A DNA stretch of 64,000 nt from Mycolicibacterium helvum (GTDB taxonomy: Bacteria > Actinomycetota > Actinomycetes > Mycobacteriales > Mycobacteriaceae), in contig NZ_AP022596.1 in assembly GCF_010731895.1 (NCBI RefSeq), forward strand, positions 6,200,001-6,264,000, written 5' to 3'. The notes under the pieces are model-generated. The model was not told where the DNA came from and searched no databases. It was given only the letters and a program-made list of their open reading frames with translations. This document shows, piece after piece, positions 53,662-62,078 of this stretch (position 1 is the stretch's first letter; each line of letters opens with the position of its first letter). The translations under genes and the position numbers were made by a program.

Positions 53662-55191
53662 CTAGCCCACGGTGTCGAGTGACACCCCGGCAATCTTCAC
53701 GAAAGCCCCGTCGAGAACTTCTGCGGCAATGGACTCCATCTCCCCTGCCATGATCCGGTCATCCTTGAGGAAGGCGGCCTTGGACCGGACGAGCTCGTAT
53801 GTGGGACGGTTGGCCGTCGCGGCGTGCCCACCGTTACGAAGGTCCAGTCCCTGTGCGGCGCATAGCAACTCAATGGCAACGACGTACGCCGCATTACGCA
53901 CCATCGCCCCTAGGCGAACGGACGCATGAGTCGCCATGCTGACGTGGTCTTCCTGACCGGCGGAAGTGGGGATGCTGTCCACGCTGTTGGGCGTCGCCTT
54001 GGCACGGTTCTCTGCGACGAGCGCGGCGCTGGTGACCTGGGCCATGATGAATCCTGAGTTGAGCCCCGCGTTCTCGACCAGGAAGGGCGCGAGCCCGCTC
54101 ATAGAAGCATCCATCAGCATTGCCTGGCGACGCTCCGAGATGGAGCCGACCTCACAGATCGCCAAAGCGATGATGTCCGCCGCGTACGCGATGGGCTGCC
54201 CGTGGAAGTTCCCACCCGAAAGCACAACACCGTCATCAGGGAACATCAGCGGATTGTCGGAGACGGCATTGACCTCCTGCTCGATCGTGCCCGCCGCGAA
54301 CGTGAGAAGGTCCAGCGCTGCGCCCATCACCTGCGGCTGGCAGCGCAGGCAGTAGGGGTCCTGCAGGCGGCGTCCCTCGAACTCGAGATCGAGCACCGCG
54401 CTGTCTTCGACCAGGCGACGCAGGGAGGCGGCGACGCGGATCTGACCGGCATGTCCGCGGATCTGCTGGATGCGGTCATCGAGCACCACCTGCCGCCCCG
54501 CCGTGGCTTCCAGGGTGAGCGCGCCCGCGGCAAGCCCGGCATTGAACACGGCCTCGGCCCCGATCAACCCACGCAGAGCGATGGCGGTAGACGCCTGAAC
54601 GCCATTGAGGAGAGCCACGGCTTCTTTGGGGCCGAGCACCACCGGGGTGATCCCAGCCTTGGCGAGTCCCGCGACGGCGTCGTAGGTGACCCCATCGATC
54701 CGCACGCGACCCTCACCCATCATCGCTCCGGCCAGGTGTGCCAGGGGTGCGAGGTCTCCGGATGCCCCCACTGAGCCCTGGCTCGGGACGACCGGCAGCA
54801 CATCGGCGTTGAGAAGAGCCACGAGCATCTCGGCGATCTCCACGCGGACGCCAGAGTGGCCCCTGGCCAACCCGATCAACTTGATGACGAGGATCGCGCG
54901 CACGATCTCGTCCGAAAGTGGGTCACCCACCCCGACCATGTGCGAAAGCACCGACCGCCGCTGCAATTCCGCGAGATCCCCTGGCGAGATGCGTCTATCC
55001 GCGAGCTTGCCGAAACCGGTGTTGACGCCGTAGACGACATCTCCTCGGCTGATCGCATCGAGGATGACCTGGTGTCCTCGCCGCAGGTTCTCCACCGCCT
55101 GATCAGTGAGCTCGACTTGGACGGGTCCTCGGAATACGGGCCGAAGTGCGTCGAGGCTCAAACGCTCGCCACTTACTGTGATGGCGGTCAT
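53662..55191 (-). CDS. hutH: histidine ammonia-lyase
   Basis: 509 aa. Deaminates L-histidine to trans-urocanate. The MIO prosthetic group forms from A143-S144-G145 in SVGASGDLAPL. Other catalytic residues fall at the positions known from Pseudomonas HAL: Y54, H84, N196, Q277, Y280 and R283 (LQDPYCLRCQPQ), F329 and E414 (GQEDHVSM). This full set argues for true histidase rather than a related ergothionase or aromatic lyase. The ATG follows GAGGAG. It stands apart from hutF and hutI, and a divergent promoter region is shared with the MDR gene. Confidence 0.94.
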   Translation of the reverse strand: MTAITVSGERLSLDALRPVFRGPVQVELTDQAVENLRRGHQVILDAISRGDVVYGVNTGFGKLADRRISPGDLAELQRRSVLSHMVGVGDPLSDEIVRAILVIKLIGLARGHSGVRVEIAEMLVALLNADVLPVVPSQGSVGASGDLAPLAHLAGAMMGEGRVRIDGVTYDAVAGLAKAGITPVVLGPKEAVALLNGVQASTAIALRGLIGAEAVFNAGLAAGALTLEATAGRQVVLDDRIQQIRGHAGQIRVAASLRRLVEDSAVLDLEFEGRRLQDPYCLRCQPQVMGAALDLLTFAAGTIEQEVNAVSDNPLMFPDDGVVLSGGNFHGQPIAYAADIIALAICEVGSISERRQAMLMDASMSGLAPFLVENAGLNSGFIMAQVTSAALVAENRAKATPNSVDSIPTSAGQEDHVSMATHASVRLGAMVRNAAYVVAIELLCAAQGLDLRNGGHAATANRPTYELVRSKAAFLKDDRIMAGEMESIAAEVLDGAFVKIAGVSLDTVG

Positions 55192-55266
55192 GGTGATCTA
55201 TCTCCTCGTACTAATAACTCCCGTGTGATGGTGCCGAAGCGGGCAAGACAGCTGGTGGCCCGCAGC

Positions 55267-55286
55267 GAATGCAGAAAATCATTCAG
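55267..55286. promoter_or_regulatory. candidate operator, copy B (between hutH and the MDR reductase gene)
   Basis: GAATG-N8-CATTC inverted repeat (GAATGCAG AAAA TCATTCAG). It lies 76 bases upstream of hutH and 61 bases upstream of the divergent MDR gene. The block ATGCAAGG...GGCAACC begins 44 bases from the AATG, as in copy A, and overlaps a perfect palindrome TTGCATGCAA (55308-55317). Confidence 0.52.
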
Positions 55287-55346
55287 TCGACATGCAGACG
55301 GTATCTTTTGCATGCAAGGCAGGCAACCTCCGCGTATGGTTCAGCC

Positions 55347-56399
55347 GTGACTCCCACGACGGCCGTCGTCCTCGCCTCACGCCCGAACGGTGAACCCGTT
55401 CACGAGAACTTCCGACTTGAAGTGCGCGACGTCGGCCCCGTGCGGGAGGGCCAGGCCCTGCTGCGGACGATCTACCTCTCCCTTGACCCGTATATGCGCG
55501 GGCGGATGAATGCCGGCCGGTCATATGCAACCCCGGTCGAGATCGGCGAGGTCATGGAAGGAGCAACGGTCTGCGAGGTCCTCGAATCGGCGTCGCCCCT
55601 GGTCACTGCCGGAGATATCGTGTTGGCGCATACCGGATGGCAGACCCATACGGTCGAGGATGCCCGGCTGCTGCGCCGGATCGATCCAAGCAAAGCGCCC
55701 ATCTCGACCGCGTTGGGAATTCTTGGCATGCCGGCCTTCGCCGCGTACGTCGGTCTCACCGAAATCGGCCGTCCACGACCGGGCGAGACCCTTGTGGTCG
55801 CGGCCGCCGCCGGTCCGGTCGGCTCCATGGTGGGGCAGATCGCGCGGTTGCGGGGCGCACGCACCGTCGGGATCGCGGGCGGGCCGAAAAAGGTCACCTG
55901 GCTCAAGGAATTGGGTTTCGATGCTGCGATCGACCACCGCTCAGCCACCTTCGCCGACGACCTGAGCGCGGCGGTCCCCGATGGCGTCGACATCTACTTC
56001 GAAAATGTCGGCGGTGCGGTGTGGGACGCCGTCTTCGAGCATCTGAACGACTTCGCCCGAATCCCGGTCTGCGGGTTGATCGCGCAGTACAACCAGACCG
56101 GCCCGTCGGCCGGGCCCGACCGACTGCCCCTGTTGATGAAGGCCGTCAACACCAAGCGCCTACTTGTCCAGGGTTTCACCCAAAGAGACTTCATCACAAC
56201 GCATTACGACCAGTTCCAGCGCGACGTTTCGGGCTGGCTGGCCGACGGGAAACTCAGATACCGGGAGGACTTCGTCGACGGCATCGAGAATGCGCCCGAC
56301 GCGTTCTTCGGGCTCTTGCAGGGTAAGAACTTCGGCAAACTCATCGTTCGGGTTTCCGAGGACCCGACGAGCGCCGCGCCGGGCGTGCAACGCGAGTGA
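55347..56399 (+). CDS. NADP-dependent oxidoreductase, zinc-free MDR (CurA / leukotriene B4 dehydrogenase-like)
   Basis: 350 aa. Family start TTAVVLASRPNGEPVHENF, then YLSLDPYMRGRM, the nucleotide-binding VAAAAGPVGSMVGQIARLRG and GVDIYFENVGGAVWDAV. These enzymes usually reduce the C=C bond of alpha,beta-unsaturated ketones, or related enones, with NADPH. GTG at 55347 is chosen from family alignment in memory; the ATG at 55269 would place the operator-like motif inside the gene. Within the island it could act on an unsaturated intermediate such as one derived from urocanate, or on a ketone feeding the monooxygenase. This is speculation. Confidence 0.82.
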   Translation: MTPTTAVVLASRPNGEPVHENFRLEVRDVGPVREGQALLRTIYLSLDPYMRGRMNAGRSYATPVEIGEVMEGATVCEVLESASPLVTAGDIVLAHTGWQTHTVEDARLLRRIDPSKAPISTALGILGMPAFAAYVGLTEIGRPRPGETLVVAAAAGPVGSMVGQIARLRGARTVGIAGGPKKVTWLKELGFDAAIDHRSATFADDLSAAVPDGVDIYFENVGGAVWDAVFEHLNDFARIPVCGLIAQYNQTGPSAGPDRLPLLMKAVNTKRLLVQGFTQRDFITTHYDQFQRDVSGWLADGKLRYREDFVDGIENAPDAFFGLLQGKNFGKLIVRVSEDPTSAAPGVQRE

Positions 56400-56414
56400 G
56401 TCGAACCCGTTGCT

Positions 56415-57272
56415 TCAGTCCTCGAACACATCCAGATCCGCAGCGTGCGTTTCGAAACGCTCCAGCCCGTCCTGGGAACTCCCGGGACTGGAATCGGCCA
56501 TCGCATGAAGCAGCGCGCTCGACATGATGTTGATGGCGGCCGACGTGTCGAACAGCAGGCCGCTGGCGAGCCTGACCGTGATGAGCTCGTCGGCTTCATG
56601 GCCTACCGTCGCAAACGACTCGTCGCTGAGGACCACCGCCTTGAGCCCGATCTGCCGCGCATAGCGCACGAGCTCGCATGACTCACGCGGATAGCGGGGA
56701 AGAATAAAGAACAGACACCAGGTCGCGCCCCGGCTTTGTGCCCGGGCGATGCTCTCTTTCGCCTGGGTGTCGCCTCGGCAGATCACCGAGATTCCCGAAT
56801 GGACCTTGGCCCCGAGGTAGGCGAAGTGCTCGGCGAACGATCGGGATACCCGAAGACCGACGACGGGCAGCAGGTTCGACGACATGATGGCCGCGCCGAC
56901 CCGGGCAACCTGTTCGGCGAGGCCGGCCGAACTACCCAGCCATTGCAGGTTGGCGATCTCGGCGTTGATTGCATCGTCGAGCGGGCTTGGATCCTTGGTC
57001 TCCGGCGTATGCGCAGCCATCTCCAACCGCGCCCACTTCTGAAGTGCGCGTTTAAAATCGGAGAATCGTGTATAGCCAAGCGCTGCAGCGAATCTCGAGA
57101 CCGACGGCTGACTGACGCCAACCTGGCGTGCGATGCTCTCGCTCGTCAGGAATGCCGCCGCGTCGCGATGGTCAACGATGTAGCGCGCGATCCGTCGCTG
57201 CGCCGGAGAGAGCCGGGCTGTTCTCAGTCGGTCATAGATGTCATCGGAGAAGACGGGCGCAGTCGTCGTCAT
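56415..57272 (-). CDS. RpiR-family transcriptional regulator (HTH + SIS)
   Basis: 285 aa. N-terminal helix-turn-helix of the RpiR type: LSPAQRRIARYIVDHRDAAA, then SIARQVGVSQPSVSRFAAALGYTRFSDFKRAL, followed by a SIS domain (about 125-260) with VVGLRVSRSFAEHFAYLGAKV. SIS domains bind phosphosugars or other small polar effectors. Start overlaps the upstream hydrolase stop by four bases. It is the only regulator gene in the island and so the best candidate to bind the shared GAATG/CATTC motif. Confidence 0.88.
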   Translation of the reverse strand: MTTTAPVFSDDIYDRLRTARLSPAQRRIARYIVDHRDAAAFLTSESIARQVGVSQPSVSRFAAALGYTRFSDFKRALQKWARLEMAAHTPETKDPSPLDDAINAEIANLQWLGSSAGLAEQVARVGAAIMSSNLLPVVGLRVSRSFAEHFAYLGAKVHSGISVICRGDTQAKESIARAQSRGATWCLFFILPRYPRESCELVRYARQIGLKAVVLSDESFATVGHEADELITVRLASGLLFDTSAAINIMSSALLHAMADSSPGSSQDGLERFETHAADLDVFED

Positions 57273-58168
57273 CGCGGCCCTCCCACGCAGCTGTCCTCAA
57301 GCCCCGCGTGGCCAGGGTCGAGAACCGGTTCGTCGAACGTACCCAGGATCTCCAGAAGCAACGCTGCGGTGGCTGCGGGATCGCTGATGTTCGGGGAGTG
57401 CCGTGCCTCGATGTCGTAGACGCAACAGTGCGGCGCGTGCTCGGCGATTTTCCGTGCCCAGTCGCGTTCCACGAGGTTGTCCTTCACACCGCTGACAAGT
57501 GCAAGACGAGCCTTCACATTCCGGAGGTTATCCGGATACTCGTCCGCGGGCTTTGCATCCGCGTTGAACGGTGTGGCGAGTCCGGCCGCGGCGACCGCTC
57601 GGTAGTGGCCGGGGCTGGTCGCGTCGCGCATCCGCATGTCGACGTGGCTGTCGATACCATCGAAATCGCCAGTGAGCATGCGAACAATTCGCAGCATATC
57701 GGCGCGTGAACCGTCGAAATGCGAGAGAGCGACCAACGATTCCTTCGTGCGGTAGGGGCCCCCGGTTCCCGCGATCGACACCGCAGATCGCACGCGCCAC
57801 GCACACCACGGCAGGGTCGAGGCGCGTAGCGCCATGGCGCCGCCGAACGAATTTCCGACGAAGTGCGCGGCCGTGGCGCCCAACCCGACCGCGTCGAGCA
57901 AGTCGGCGACCTGTCGAAGCCGGAACTCGTAGGGCGCGACGTCAAGCTGGACCATCTTGCTGGACTGTCCGTAGCCGTACAGGTCGGGGGCGATCACCCG
58001 GTAGCGGGTGGCCAAGATCGGAATGATCTCGCGCCAGCTGGCTTCAGCCGACCCGCCCCACGCCCCGTCATGCAGGAGCACGACCGGTTGAGCGGAGTGG
58101 TCCCCCGCAGACAGGTAGCTCGTCTCCAGCCCACCGATCGTGATCTGGTCCCGCTGGATTGTTGCCAT
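57269..58168 (-). CDS. alpha/beta hydrolase (meta-cleavage-product hydrolase-like)
   Basis: 299 aa. VVLLHDGAWGGSAEASWREI resembles the oxyanion loop of MhpC/BphD-type C-C hydrolases, the nucleophile elbow is G-N-S107-F-G-G, and an Asp (GVKDNLV) and a His (ARHSPNISDP) complete the triad. Alternatively an esterase. It lies 52 bases downstream of the monooxygenase gene and is coupled to the RpiR gene, so hydrolysis of the ester made by the monooxygenase is a natural guess. Confidence 0.82.
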   Translation of the reverse strand: MATIQRDQITIGGLETSYLSAGDHSAQPVVLLHDGAWGGSAEASWREIIPILATRYRVIAPDLYGYGQSSKMVQLDVAPYEFRLRQVADLLDAVGLGATAAHFVGNSFGGAMALRASTLPWCAWRVRSAVSIAGTGGPYRTKESLVALSHFDGSRADMLRIVRMLTGDFDGIDSHVDMRMRDATSPGHYRAVAAAGLATPFNADAKPADEYPDNLRNVKARLALVSGVKDNLVERDWARKIAEHAPHCCVYDIEARHSPNISDPAATAALLLEILGTFDEPVLDPGHAGLEDSCVGGPR

Positions 58169-58220
58169 CCCGTATTCTCCCGTCTCAGAAGCGTGCCCGC
58201 GTACGGCCGATCGTGTCCGC

Positions 58221-60218
58221 CTACGCGAGGAACTCGTAATCGGCTTCGATCACCGATTCGGTGATGTCCCAGTACTCGACGTTCGTATATGGCCAGATCT
58301 GGGAGACCCGGCCATGCGTGTTCTGGTACCACGTTTGCACGTAGGACTGGCCCCACGCCATTTTGCGGTTGCCCTGGTCCACCCACGTGACGAAGCGGTC
58401 GAGCGCCTCGGGGCGGACATCGATCGCGGAGATATGCCGGCTCAGGATGTGGTGAATCAGCGACAGTGAATACTCCACCGCGCGTTCGAGCATGAAGTGC
58501 AGGCTTCCCGCGACGACACCACCGACGTTGGGGCCGTAGACAAGAAAGAAGTTGGGAAATCCGGGGACGATGATCCCGTTGTAAGCGCGCGCGTCACCCG
58601 CCCAGAACTCGTGGATCTCACGACCACCGCGACCGATGACCTCGATTTCGTCCAAATAATCGGAGGGCTTGAAGCCAGTCGCGTACACCACGATATCGAC
58701 CTCGTGCTCCCGCCCCGACGCGTCGACGATCCCTTTCTCGGTGAACCGTTCGATTCCCGCGGTCACCAGCGTCGTCTTGTCTGCCCGCAACGCGGCAGCC
58801 CACACCTCATTGTCGCGAAGCATCCGCTTTGCACCCGGCGGGTAGTTCGGGATCGCGTGCTCGAAAAGGTCTGGGCGACTATCTAATTGCGCTTTGACGC
58901 GGGCGCTGAGGTACTCGCGCAGCTCCTGGTTCTTCGGCGAGATGCTCAACGGAGCTCCCGGCCAGTTCTCCTGTGCCGTCACCGTGTGCGCCCTGCCGGG
59001 GATGCCGGTGAGGATGACCCACAGCCGATACCACTGTGCGTAATGGGGAACCTTGAGCCGCAGCCAGGTGAAAGCATCCGTGACAGGGTGGTGGTAGTTG
59101 GGTGCAGGCAGCATCCACGGGGCGCTGCGCTGGAATACCACGAGAGATTCCACCTCGTCGACAATCGCCGGCACCACCTGATACGCACTCGCACCGGTGC
59201 CTATGACCGCGACTCGCTTGCCCGCAAGGTCAACATCGTGGTTCCACTCCTGGGTGTGCATTGCCACACCGCGGTAGAGCTCCGACCCGGCGATGTCCGG
59301 GATGTTCGGCCGATCGAGCTGTCCCACCGCGCTAATGACAGCGCAGAACCGTCGCACTTGCTCAGAACCGTCGCCACCACGAGTAGTGGCCTCCCACTGG
59401 CGAGCATCCTCATCCCACCGCAGGCGTACGAGCCGCGTCGAGAATTCGATCTCATTCGTGATCCCGGCCCGCTCGGCGACATCGCGAAGATAGTCGAGGA
59501 TCTCGCCGCCCCGAGCGAATTGGTTGGGCCAGTCACCTCGCTGGGCGAATGAGTACGAGTAGCCGAAGGTCGGCGTGTCGAGGCGAACACCAGGATAGGT
59601 GTTCTTCGCCCACGTCCCACCGACGGTCGCGGCGGCCTCGATGAGGACATAAGGGACACCGGCCTGCCGATACCGGTGGGCGGCCGCTATGCCGCTGACG
59701 CCCGCGCCAACGATGAGCGTCGAGAACTCGCGCCCGTTGGCTACCTCATCGAAATCCCATCCGGGCCGTCCGCCTTTGCGTTCGGCGATGTCGAGTTCGT
59801 GCGTGAGCATGTTGCCCCACTCGCGGCGGCCACCCGAGAGATAGCCGAGGATCTCGCCCACGGTCGCATCCGAGAGCATGTCGACGGAGTTGATTTTCGC
59901 TTCGCGTATCTTCTGCAACCCTGTCAATGCCAGGGCAGCCGCCTTCTTCTGCTGATCCGGTGTCATGCCACCGTGTGGCTGCGGCTCGGTATCCATCGGC
60001 GTCAGCGGTGGGACCAGATCAGCCGAAAGAAACGAGGTGTCGCGCAGTGCGGCAGCGATCGCGGCCAGCAAGACCGGCAGCTCCGCATTGGCCACGATCT
60101 GCTCGAGGAAGGTGTCGTCCTCGACGATGACCTCGGACCGCGACTCCCAGTACAAGTCGTCGAACTGGTCAGCTCCCCCACCCTGGGACTCGCGACTACC
60201 TGCCATGTCGAGTTGCAT
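58221..60218 (-). CDS. flavin-binding Baeyer-Villiger monooxygenase, 4-hydroxyacetophenone monooxygenase-like
   Basis: 665 aa with an N-terminal extension of about 170 residues (ELPVLLAAIAAALRD segment) as in HAPMO. The FAD motif is LIVGAGVSGIAAA, the NADPH motif AVIGTGASAYQV, and between them the type I BVMO fingerprint reads Y-R-G-V-A-M-H-T-Q-E-W, with Tyr in place of the usual Phe. The TGF-type ATGFKPSDY motif near the C-terminus is present. Such enzymes turn ketones into esters or lactones with O2 and NADPH; the substrate is unknown. First gene of an operon with a hydrolase and the RpiR regulator. Confidence 0.86.
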   Translation of the reverse strand: MQLDMAGSRESQGGGADQFDDLYWESRSEVIVEDDTFLEQIVANAELPVLLAAIAAALRDTSFLSADLVPPLTPMDTEPQPHGGMTPDQQKKAAALALTGLQKIREAKINSVDMLSDATVGEILGYLSGGRREWGNMLTHELDIAERKGGRPGWDFDEVANGREFSTLIVGAGVSGIAAAHRYRQAGVPYVLIEAAATVGGTWAKNTYPGVRLDTPTFGYSYSFAQRGDWPNQFARGGEILDYLRDVAERAGITNEIEFSTRLVRLRWDEDARQWEATTRGGDGSEQVRRFCAVISAVGQLDRPNIPDIAGSELYRGVAMHTQEWNHDVDLAGKRVAVIGTGASAYQVVPAIVDEVESLVVFQRSAPWMLPAPNYHHPVTDAFTWLRLKVPHYAQWYRLWVILTGIPGRAHTVTAQENWPGAPLSISPKNQELREYLSARVKAQLDSRPDLFEHAIPNYPPGAKRMLRDNEVWAAALRADKTTLVTAGIERFTEKGIVDASGREHEVDIVVYATGFKPSDYLDEIEVIGRGGREIHEFWAGDARAYNGIIVPGFPNFFLVYGPNVGGVVAGSLHFMLERAVEYSLSLIHHILSRHISAIDVRPEALDRFVTWVDQGNRKMAWGQSYVQTWYQNTHGRVSQIWPYTNVEYWDITESVIEADYEFLA

Positions 60219-60249
60219 CCTCTCCGTGGGTCACCTGGCCAACTCTTTG

Positions 60250-60255
60250 TATAAT
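60250..60255 (+). promoter_or_regulatory. -10-like TATAAT upstream of the SnoaL gene
   Basis: A perfect TATAAT in an AT-rich stretch 81 bases upstream of the SnoaL-like gene, so transcription would begin near 60262 and the candidate operator at 60283 would lie just inside the leader. No convincing -35 box is present at 16-18 bases. On the other strand the same bases read ATTATA and could serve the monooxygenase gene. Confidence 0.33.
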
Positions 60256-60282
60256 CCTATTCCAGTCTGACAGATATGCATA

Positions 60283-60297
60283 GAATGCAGTCATTCA
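60283..60297. promoter_or_regulatory. candidate operator, copy C (between monooxygenase and SnoaL genes)
   Basis: GAATG-CAGT-CATTC(A): the same half-sites as copy B with four bases between them instead of eight, so copy C equals copy B minus AAAA. It is followed by a GTCG-CATG stretch that also follows copy B. It lies 64 bases from the monooxygenase start and 38 from the SnoaL start. Confidence 0.48.
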
Positions 60298-60335
60298 ACG
60301 TCGCCATGTGCCAGGTCAACAGTGAGGAAGAATCA

Positions 60336-60737
60336 ATGACTGTCTCAGCTGACAACGTGAAGGACTGGCTGGAGAGCTTCGGTCGAGTCTGGCGCGAACG
60401 CGACGCAAAGGGTGCCGCAGCGATCTTCACCGAAGACGCCAGCTATCGAAACAGCCCCTTCCTTGACGAAGCCTTCGTCGGCCATGACGCCATCGAGGGA
60501 TTCTGGGCGGCGGCCGTCGCCGACGTTGCCGACGTGGACTTCCGTTATGGGGTGCCGGTGATCGAGGGCGATCGCGTGGGCGTTGAGTGGTGGACGAACC
60601 TGAAATCCGGCGGGGAGGACTACACACTGGCCGGCAATTTCCTTCTCACTTTCGCGGGTGAACGGGTATCGGATCTCCGTGAGTCGTTCGTGAAACAACA
60701 AGGCGCACACAGCCCTCACCCGGGCTGGGGGCTGTGA
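60336..60737 (+). CDS. SnoaL-like / nuclear transport factor 2-fold protein
   Basis: 133 aa, opening TVSADNVKDWLESFGRVWRE and continuing FTEDASYRNSPFLDEAFVGH, then the beta-sheet RVGVEWWTNLKSGGEDYTLA: the cone-shaped NTF2/SnoaL fold used by hydratases, isomerases and accessory proteins. The ATG at 60336 follows GAGGAAG. Its stop overlaps the GTG of the flavoprotein gene by four bases. No catalytic residue can be assigned; a small isomerase or hydratase role in the pathway is possible. Confidence 0.78.
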   Translation: MTVSADNVKDWLESFGRVWRERDAKGAAAIFTEDASYRNSPFLDEAFVGHDAIEGFWAAAVADVADVDFRYGVPVIEGDRVGVEWWTNLKSGGEDYTLAGNFLLTFAGERVSDLRESFVKQQGAHSPHPGWGL

Positions 60738-62062
60738 CCAGCTACCCAGGCCAAACCATGGACGCCGGGCGAGCGAACCGAACTGAAGTACTCGTCGTCG
60801 GCGCGGGCGTGATCGGCGCGAGTGCCGCACTGGCGCTGGCGAAGTCGGGTCACGATGTGCTTGTCATCGACCGCAACAGCGGCGTCGGCGACGGATCGAC
60901 GGGCGCGTCAGCCGGGATCATCCGGGTGCACGCGAGCGATACACAGAGTTCGGCGCTCGCCGACGACGCGTTGACGGTGTGGAAAAACTGGCGGGAATTC
61001 CTCGGTTCTGACGAATCCGAGAACCTCGCCCGATTCGTGCAGTGCGGTTCGCTCATCCTCGATGCTGGCAACGGATTCACCGACCAGGCGGCTGCAGCGA
61101 TGACTGGCGCGGGCGTCGCGTTCGACAAGTGGACCCTCGACGAGATGAGCGGTCACTTTCCGTACTTCGACTTCCGCCGATTCGGTCCGCCCAAGTCGGT
61201 CAATGACGAGGCGTTCTGGGACGAACCCACCGACTATCTCAGCGGCGGCATCTACACGCCGCAGTCCGGCTACGTGGGAGATCCGACGCTCGCGGCCGTC
61301 AACCTGATGCAGGCTGCGCAAAGAGCGGGAGCGCGTCTACGGCTGTCGGCCACCATCGCCGGCGTCGATATCGACGGTGGCCGCGCGGTGGGTGTCACAC
61401 TCGCAGATGGCACCGTCTTGCGGGCCGAGGCGGTGCTCGTCGTCGCCGGGCCGAACACCGACGGCCTGATCCGAGGCATCGGCGCAACCGCCGACTTCCG
61501 GGTGCGCACGCAGCGCATCCGGGAGGAACTCATCCACATCCCGGCACCGCCTGACCTGAACCTTGCACTGCACGGGGTGCACCTCGTGGACGGCGATCTC
61601 AACATCAACTTCCGCCCGGAACGCGACGACGCCATCCTGGTGGGGAGCAATGGCGATCGCGCGGATGAGCGGACACTCATCGATGATCCCGATGACTTCA
61701 ATCAGCTTGTGACGGCTGCCGTTTGGGAACGGACGACCTTGCGACTCGCCAGGCGAATCCCAGATCTGGGCATACCGCGAACTCGTATGGGGGTCGTCGG
61801 GCTCTACGACGCCGCCGAGGACTGGCTTCCGATCTACGACCGCACATGCTACGACGGCCTTTTCGTCGCGATGGCCACATCCGGAACGCAGTTCAAAACC
61901 GCGCCGATCGTCGGCGAGCTACTCCGGCACGTCATCGAGACCGAGCTGAACGGACGCGATCACACGGCCGAACCCTTCCACAGTCCGGTCGGCAATCGCA
62001 CGTACGCGACGGCACAGTTTTCCCGATTACGAACTCCGAGGGAAGACCAGTCACGAGGATGA
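60734..62062 (+). CDS. FAD-dependent oxidoreductase, DAO (sarcosine oxidase/glycine oxidase-like) family
   Basis: 442 aa. The N-terminal Rossmann motif VLVVGAGVIGASAALALAKSG is followed by IDRNSGVGDGSTGASAGIIR, where DAO enzymes bind FAD, and the C-terminal GLYDAAEDWLPIYD and FVAMATSGTQFKTAPIVGELL complete the flavin site. These enzymes oxidise secondary or primary amines or 2-hydroxy acids. No His or Cys for covalent flavin is evident. GTG start at 60734, translationally coupled to the SnoaL gene, and 16 bases before hutI, so its product probably connects to histidine degradation. Confidence 0.82.
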   Translation: MTSYPGQTMDAGRANRTEVLVVGAGVIGASAALALAKSGHDVLVIDRNSGVGDGSTGASAGIIRVHASDTQSSALADDALTVWKNWREFLGSDESENLARFVQCGSLILDAGNGFTDQAAAAMTGAGVAFDKWTLDEMSGHFPYFDFRRFGPPKSVNDEAFWDEPTDYLSGGIYTPQSGYVGDPTLAAVNLMQAAQRAGARLRLSATIAGVDIDGGRAVGVTLADGTVLRAEAVLVVAGPNTDGLIRGIGATADFRVRTQRIREELIHIPAPPDLNLALHGVHLVDGDLNINFRPERDDAILVGSNGDRADERTLIDDPDDFNQLVTAAVWERTTLRLARRIPDLGIPRTRMGVVGLYDAAEDWLPIYDRTCYDGLFVAMATSGTQFKTAPIVGELLRHVIETELNGRDHTAEPFHSPVGNRTYATAQFSRLRTPREDQSRG

Positions 62063-62078
62063 TCGGAGACGTGAACGT

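Noticed and set aside
53662..55191. hutH product as an ergothionase (ergothioneine lyase), which would fit a mycobacterial setting.
   Set aside because: All active-site positions of histidase, including Q277, Y280, R283, F329 and E414, are present, so ordinary histidine ammonia-lyase is the simplest reading.
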